Shown: positions 60,740 to 64,000 of the stretch, in pieces
How the letters are laid out: every line of letters starts with the position of its first letter
How positions within the stretch are numbered: the first letter of the stretch is position 1
Source of the DNA: Candidatus Woesearchaeota archaeon
GTDB lineage: Archaea > Nanobdellota > Nanobdellia > Woesearchaeales > ARS49
Length of the DNA stretch: 64,000 nucleotides
Assembly (NCBI GenBank): GCA_017609645.1
Contig: JAFCDQ010000003.1
Span: 84,846 to 148,845, forward strand
Direction of reading: 5' to 3'
Position numbers and translations under genes: made by a program
The notes under the pieces: model-generated
Told to the model about the DNA's origin: nothing
Seen by the model: only the letters and a program-made list of their open reading frames with translations
The model's database searches: none

Positions 60740-61420
60740 ATGGCAAAGGATTTTGAAAAAGATAAAGATTTAGAGCAAGAGCCTGAAGAGGAATTTCAGG
60801 AGTTTCAATCACCAGATGCTTATTCTTTTGAGGTAGACAGCAAAGTAGAAGACGAAAGTCTTAGTGAAGCTGACCTTGATTATTATCCTAAAGAGTTTAA
60901 TGAAGAATTAGATCAAGCTGCTAAAGAAGTTGAAGATAAGGAAAAAAAGAAAAAAGCGCAGGAAGAACTTATTGCGAAGAAAGAAGCTGCTGTTATGGCT
61001 AAGGCTTCTAAAGTTAAGATTAAAGTTGATGCGCCTGTTAAAAAGAAAAAACCAACTAAAAAGAAAGTTAAGAAAAAGATTGTTAAGGAAGAAGTTAAAC
61101 TGCCTGAAGTGATTGAAGAGAAAATTGAAGAACACGCTGTTGAAAAAGAAAAGCACAGCATCATTAATGGCAGAAATATTGTTGTAGCTGCTGCTGTTGC
61201 TTTTATTGTTATTGTCATGGTTATTGTGTTTATGAATGCTACAAAACAGGCTATTAATCAACAGAATGTCGAGGTTCAAGATGATGCTTTAGCTTCAACT
61301 TCAGGTCCTGTTCTTGTTGAAGATTCAACTCAAGAGACTGAAGAGCCTGAACCTATAGATCCTACAGATTCTAAAATAGCTGAAGCTTTGTTTAAAGGAT
61401 TAAAAGATAAAAAAAGTTAA
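60740..61420 (+). CDS. single-pass membrane protein with charged N-terminal region
   Basis: A 226-residue protein. An acidic N-terminal part of about 80 residues, a Lys-rich low-complexity stretch (KKKKPTKKKVKKKIV), one membrane helix (NIVVAAAVAFIVIVMVIVFM), and an acidic tail ending LFKGLKDKKS-stop. ATG 60740 fits the TATA box AGCTTTATTTACT, about 26 nt upstream; the longer frame would start inside the promoter. Its final 11 codons recur at 61753-61785. Confidence 0.75.
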   Translation: MAKDFEKDKDLEQEPEEEFQEFQSPDAYSFEVDSKVEDESLSEADLDYYPKEFNEELDQAAKEVEDKEKKKKAQEELIAKKEAAVMAKASKVKIKVDAPVKKKKPTKKKVKKKIVKEEVKLPEVIEEKIEEHAVEKEKHSIINGRNIVVAAAVAFIVIVMVIVFMNATKQAINQQNVEVQDDALASTSGPVLVEDSTQETEEPEPIDPTDSKIAEALFKGLKDKKS

Positions 61421-61425
61421 CTACT
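61390..61425 (+). repeat. 3'-end direct repeat of the membrane gene, upstream copy
   Basis: 33 of 36 bases match 61755-61790. The differences in the codons are synonymous (GGA/GGG) or change the stop type (TAA/TAG), so the peptide LFKGLKDKKS and its stop are kept. Confidence 0.8.
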
Positions 61426-61511
61426 GCCTTAAATTATCCTTAATTTTTTCTTTTATTTTAATTAGTGTTTTGTTAGAACCCCTACATTTAAAACAAAACA
61501 TTTTTAAATTA

Positions 61512-61533
61512 ATAACTATTCCTCAATAGTTAT
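61512..61533 (+). promoter_or_regulatory. 9-bp perfect inverted repeat over the start codon of the 67-residue ORF
   Basis: ATAACTATT (61512-61520) and AATAGTTAT (61525-61533) with a CCTC loop. The 3' arm reaches into the ATG (61532-61534). The stem could hide the start codon in an mRNA, or be a protein operator at the transcription start. TTTTTAAAT (61501-61509) is the likely TATA box. The rest of the gap 61421-61511 holds no gene. Confidence 0.45.
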
Positions 61534-61735
61534 GCCGGAATTTATTGCATTTATAGATAGAGAGAAAGCTGAAGAATTAGAGATAAAAATCGAAGAAATT
61601 AATAATCCTTATCAGATCTGGAATAAGGAAGAGTTAGGAGTAGTTTTTGGAAAAGAAATGGAGAATTCTCCTGAATTTAAAAAATACGAAAACAACCCTA
61701 ATTATGCTCAAAAATATGTTAGTTGCGGTAATTAA
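61532..61735 (+). CDS. 67-residue acidic orphan protein
   Basis: A soluble protein (MPEFIAFIDREKAEELEIKI..., ending YAQKYVSCGN) of unknown family. The ATG lies about 25 nt from a TATA box and inside a 9-bp inverted repeat. It occupies the interval between two copies of the upstream gene's 3' end. Confidence 0.55.
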   Translation: MPEFIAFIDREKAEELEIKIEEINNPYQIWNKEELGVVFGKEMENSPEFKKYENNPNYAQKYVSCGN

Positions 61736-61754
61736 TCAGCGCTTATTCTTTATT

Positions 61755-61790
61755 GTTTAAAGGGTTAAAAGATAAAAAAAGTTAGCTAGT
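61755..61790 (+). repeat. 3'-end direct repeat of the membrane gene, downstream copy
   Basis: 33 of 36 bases match 61390-61425, keeping the codons for LFKGLKDKKS plus a stop codon (TAG). It lies beyond the 67-residue orphan and ends against the convergent coiled-coil gene. Confidence 0.8.
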
Positions 61791-62891
61791 TTTTATCTTA
61801 ATTAATTCTTCTCTGTCAAACTCTTCTTCATCAAAGTTTTTGTTATATTTGAGTTCTAATTCACTCATTCTTTGCTGTTCACTTTCTAACTGTTCAAACT
61901 TTTTATCTTGCAGCTTGTTCTTGGCGTTTTTGAATAATTTTAATGCTTCTTTCCAGCTAGATAAGCTTGTTTGCTTTTTCTTTGCTCCTAATATTGATAG
62001 TATTTTCTGAGCATTTTCTTCTGCTTGTTTATTGTGTTGCTCTAGAAAATTTTCAAAACCATCATTCCAGTTCTTAAATTCTATTAATTTTTGTGATTTC
62101 AAGTCTTTAAGATCATAGAACAAGTTGTAATAAAATTCATACGCATTTTTTAAGTGTACTGCTTGTTGAGCAAGTGCTGTTGCATATAGATCTAACTGCA
62201 CATATGCTGGAAATATTATAAGCAGCCTTCTATGTATTGATTCTGCATTAACATTTGATTGTTCATATGCGACATCTATATGTTCAAGGTCTCTTTTTGC
62301 TTGTTTATTTGATTGACGCAGATAGTCTATATCTTCATATTCATTATTTTCTAATTTTCGCTTTAATTCTTTGTTTAATTTTACAATATAATTTTGGCAT
62401 TTTTTTCTTAATTCTTTGCACCTTTTTGCATTGCTTAATTCTACTGATGCTGCAATTTCTAAATCTAGCTGTTTATCAAAATATTCATTTCTTTTGCTGT
62501 TTGTTTCATTAGTAAGATCTCTTGCTGTTTCTTTTACTTCTTCTAGCGCTTTTAATTTTTCTTTTGCGCATTTGTCAATTATTCTATCGTCTAAGTTCAT
62601 TTTTACATTATTATGCCATTTTGTTCGGATTTTTTTCAGCACTCCAAGGTAAGTCTTATGAAATATTGAATATTTTTCTTCAACTCTGCCTGATTCATCT
62701 ACAAAAGCTTTGATTAATGCTGATTGTTCATTTTCTACTAATCCTTCTAATGCCAAATGAACTGTTTGTTCTTGATGTCTGTTTGAATAAATAAATTCTT
62801 CGAGTTCTTCTTGATGAAAAGTATCATATTGTGCGCATAATTTATTTTTGTTTGGGTCTCCATTTGTATTAATTTTATTTTGATAATCCAT
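61782..62891 (-). CDS. coiled-coil protein of the subtilisin operon
   Basis: A 369-residue highly helical charged protein with long heptad regions (ELRKKCQNYIVKLNKELKRK, then QSNKQAKRDLEHIDVAYEQS) and no membrane helix or signal. ATG 62891 is chosen over one at 62906, because GGAGG AAAATAA between them is the ribosome-binding site and the next gene's stop lies one base before it. Function unknown. It is the last gene of a four-gene unit headed by a subtilisin. Confidence 0.75.
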   Translation of the reverse strand: MDYQNKINTNGDPNKNKLCAQYDTFHQEELEEFIYSNRHQEQTVHLALEGLVENEQSALIKAFVDESGRVEEKYSIFHKTYLGVLKKIRTKWHNNVKMNLDDRIIDKCAKEKLKALEEVKETARDLTNETNSKRNEYFDKQLDLEIAASVELSNAKRCKELRKKCQNYIVKLNKELKRKLENNEYEDIDYLRQSNKQAKRDLEHIDVAYEQSNVNAESIHRRLLIIFPAYVQLDLYATALAQQAVHLKNAYEFYYNLFYDLKDLKSQKLIEFKNWNDGFENFLEQHNKQAEENAQKILSILGAKKKQTSLSSWKEALKLFKNAKNKLQDKKFEQLESEQQRMSELELKYNKNFDEEEFDREELIKIKTS

Positions 62892-62892
62892 T

Positions 62893-63108
62893 TTATTTTC
62901 CTCCATTTTCTTTTATGAGTTCTTTAATAGAAGAATAAGCATCGTCTGTAAGCTCATCTAATTTATTCAGAACTTCTTTTTTCTGCTCATTCCATACTTT
63001 TTTCAAATAATCATTTTTTTGTTTGCCGTCATCATAACCATTGCAATATCCTATGAAATAAAGACATCCTAATGCAGCATATCCGATTAATCTTCTGAAA
63101 ATCTTCAA
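62893..63108 (-). CDS. small membrane-anchored protein of the subtilisin operon
   Basis: A 71-residue protein with a short N-terminal hydrophobic segment (LIGYAALGCLYFIGYC) followed by a charged helical part. ATG overlaps the upstream I9-like gene by 4 nt. The hydrophobic run is short for a full membrane helix. Function unknown. Confidence 0.7.
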   Translation of the reverse strand: MKIFRRLIGYAALGCLYFIGYCNGYDDGKQKNDYLKKVWNEQKKEVLNKLDELTDDAYSSIKELIKENGGK

Positions 63109-63332
63109 TCTTCTACCTCTTTTATTGTGTAAACTCTTTCTTCAAGAGTTAATGATGATAATTTGCCTGTTTTCATTGCCATCGCAACTGCATTTAATTC
63201 TTCATTTTCTTTATAGTTGAAAACAATTCTATTCAAAAATTTCAAATTTCTAGTATAGCCAAGACCATATTCTTTCAATAATTGCTTAACTTCTTCCTCT
63301 TTTCCAGTTTGATATTCTATTGTTCCTTTCAT
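63105..63332 (-). CDS. stand-alone I9-type subtilisin propeptide/inhibitor-like protein
   Basis: A 75-residue protein: TIEYQTGKEEEVKQLLKEYG, then LKFLNRIVFNYKENEELNAV and LTLEERVYTIKEVED. The beta-alpha-beta pattern and terminal VY-like strand recall the I9 propeptide/inhibitor fold of subtilases. It overlaps the end of the subtilisin gene by 4 nt. It may chaperone or inhibit that protease in trans; the fold call is by eye. Confidence 0.6.
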   Translation of the reverse strand: MKGTIEYQTGKEEEVKQLLKEYGLGYTRNLKFLNRIVFNYKENEELNAVAMAMKTGKLSSLTLEERVYTIKEVED

Positions 63333-64000
63333 GTTGGTTGAAGTATAGAAGCAACTGCTTTATCTGCCCTGACAAGGCCAGCTCCATAGAGGCGGGCATC
63401 TTGGCCTGCAGACAGCTCTTGAGCAGTCGCTTCTAATACCTCCTCGAGATGAGCTTCTTGCTCTATGGAGAGTAATAATGCTAATGTGCCTGCAATATGA
63501 GGAGTAGCCATGCTCGTGCCTGAGAGTTCTTTGTATTTGTTGTTCTTATAGCAGGAAAATATGTCTTCTCCTGGTGCGCTAATAAACAGTCTATCATTTT
63601 TGTTTGAAAACCAAGAATGATTATTCATGTAATCAACAGCAGCTATGCTTAATACTCCCTGATAACTTGCGGGATATGTATAACTTGTATTGCCATCATT
63701 TCCTGCTGCAGCCGCAATGATTATTCCTTGTTGTAATGCTGCATTAATAGCAGAGTGCTCTGCATTTGAAGCATAATTGCTGCCTAAGCTCATGTTTAAT
63801 ACATGCATGTCATTTTCTATTGCCCAGTCAATTGCTGCTAATATGTCTGCTTCATTGCCATATCCTCGTGCATCTAGAACTTTTAATGCAAAAAGATTGC
63901 ACTGAGGTGCCACTCCTAATTCATCTGCTGCAATTATCCCTGCTACATGACTGCCGTGTCCGTTATCATCTTGAGGAGTGGCGGTCTCGTGCAAGAAATC
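63329..64000 (-). CDS. subtilisin-like serine protease (5' end outside the window)
   Basis: Peptidase family S8 catalytic domain. The visible 223 residues include the catalytic His (DDNGHGSHVAGI), the oxyanion Asn in AAAAGNDGNT, and the catalytic Ser (GTSMATPHIAG). The Asp motif and any signal or propeptide lie beyond base 64000; the frame is still open at the edge, where DFLHETATPQDD aligns with the region just after Asp. The C-terminus ends soon after the catalytic domain. Confidence 0.93.
   Translation of the reverse strand, partial: DFLHETATPQDDNGHGSHVAGIIAADELGVAPQCNLFALKVLDARGYGNEADILAAIDWAIENDMHVLNMSLGSNYASNAEHSAINAALQQGIIIAAAAGNDGNTSYTYPASYQGVLSIAAVDYMNNHSWFSNKNDRLFISAPGEDIFSCYKNNKYKELSGTSMATPHIAGTLALLLSIEQEAHLEEVLEATAQELSAGQDARLYGAGLVRADKAVASILQPT

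Noticed and set aside
1..64000. CRISPR array, insertion sequence or integrase
   Set aside because: No regularly spaced repeats, no transposase or recombinase motif and no terminal inverted repeats were found in the window.

Overview
The window looks like a piece of an AT-rich archaeal chromosome. Archaeal-type genes include TFB, the aIF2 gamma subunit, Alba, ribosomal protein S17e, Cbf5, DUF655, Nog1, an archaeal MetRS-type tRNA-binding domain, a class III prepilin peptidase and an archaeal pilin. Many genes have a TATA-like TTTATAA or TTTAAA box 25-30 nt before the ATG, as in leaderless archaeal transcripts. Small dense genes, many orphan proteins and many short membrane proteins suggest a DPANN lineage (Woesearchaeota/Pacearchaeota-like). 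That placement is an inference and was not tested by phylogeny.

Layout: 0-4.2 kb holds ftsZ, a coupled small gene, a GHKL-ATPase-like protein and orphans. 4.2-10.3 kb holds hisS with tRNA-His, a metallophosphoesterase, cbf5 followed by an inserted membrane gene and a duplicated cbf5 tail, and a TPR lipoprotein. 10.4-18.6 kb holds a PIN protein and a six-gene MoxR/VWA/DUF58 operon. 18.6-24.5 kb holds an SDR-like protein, an HTH_10 regulator, folC, a P-loop kinase, a GNAT, a CmpB-like membrane protein, an aminotransferase and an intron-containing tRNA-Arg. 24.5-35.9 kb holds alba and rps17e, a ureohydrolase, argS, LemA, SET, FecR-like and TPM proteins and a toxin/antitoxin-like pair. 36-45.4 kb holds an e-MtaB-like enzyme, a MetRS-type tRNA-binding protein, a phosphohexomutase, a tandem orphan family, aIF2 gamma and an AsnB-Dph6 fusion. 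45.4-54.5 kb holds surface and pilin proteins, a DEDDh exonuclease behind a structured leader RNA, DUF655, a divergent cis-prenyltransferase, a prepilin peptidase and two atypical HIT proteins. 54.5-64 kb holds a HemK-kinase fusion, a Hanks-type kinase, tfb, a cation exchanger, a RibD-type reductase, nog1 and a subtilisin operon cut by the window edge.

Translation and RNA-modification genes (hisS, argS, two tRNAs, cbf5, e-MtaB, aIF2 gamma, S17e, Dph6 domain, HemK domain, Nog1) make up the core. Orphan genes sit singly or in small groups between core genes.

The most unusual observation is that three separate core genes (cbf5, the phosphohexomutase and a membrane-protein gene) have their 3' ends repeated further downstream, in frame and with the stop codon kept. 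In each case the two copies bracket a small orphan-gene block and no integrase is visible. This could reflect an integrase-free way of adding small cassettes at gene 3' ends. The second notable signal is a pseudoknot-capable 5' leader RNA at 48.14-48.21 kb, placed between a TATA box and a strong Shine-Dalgarno sequence.
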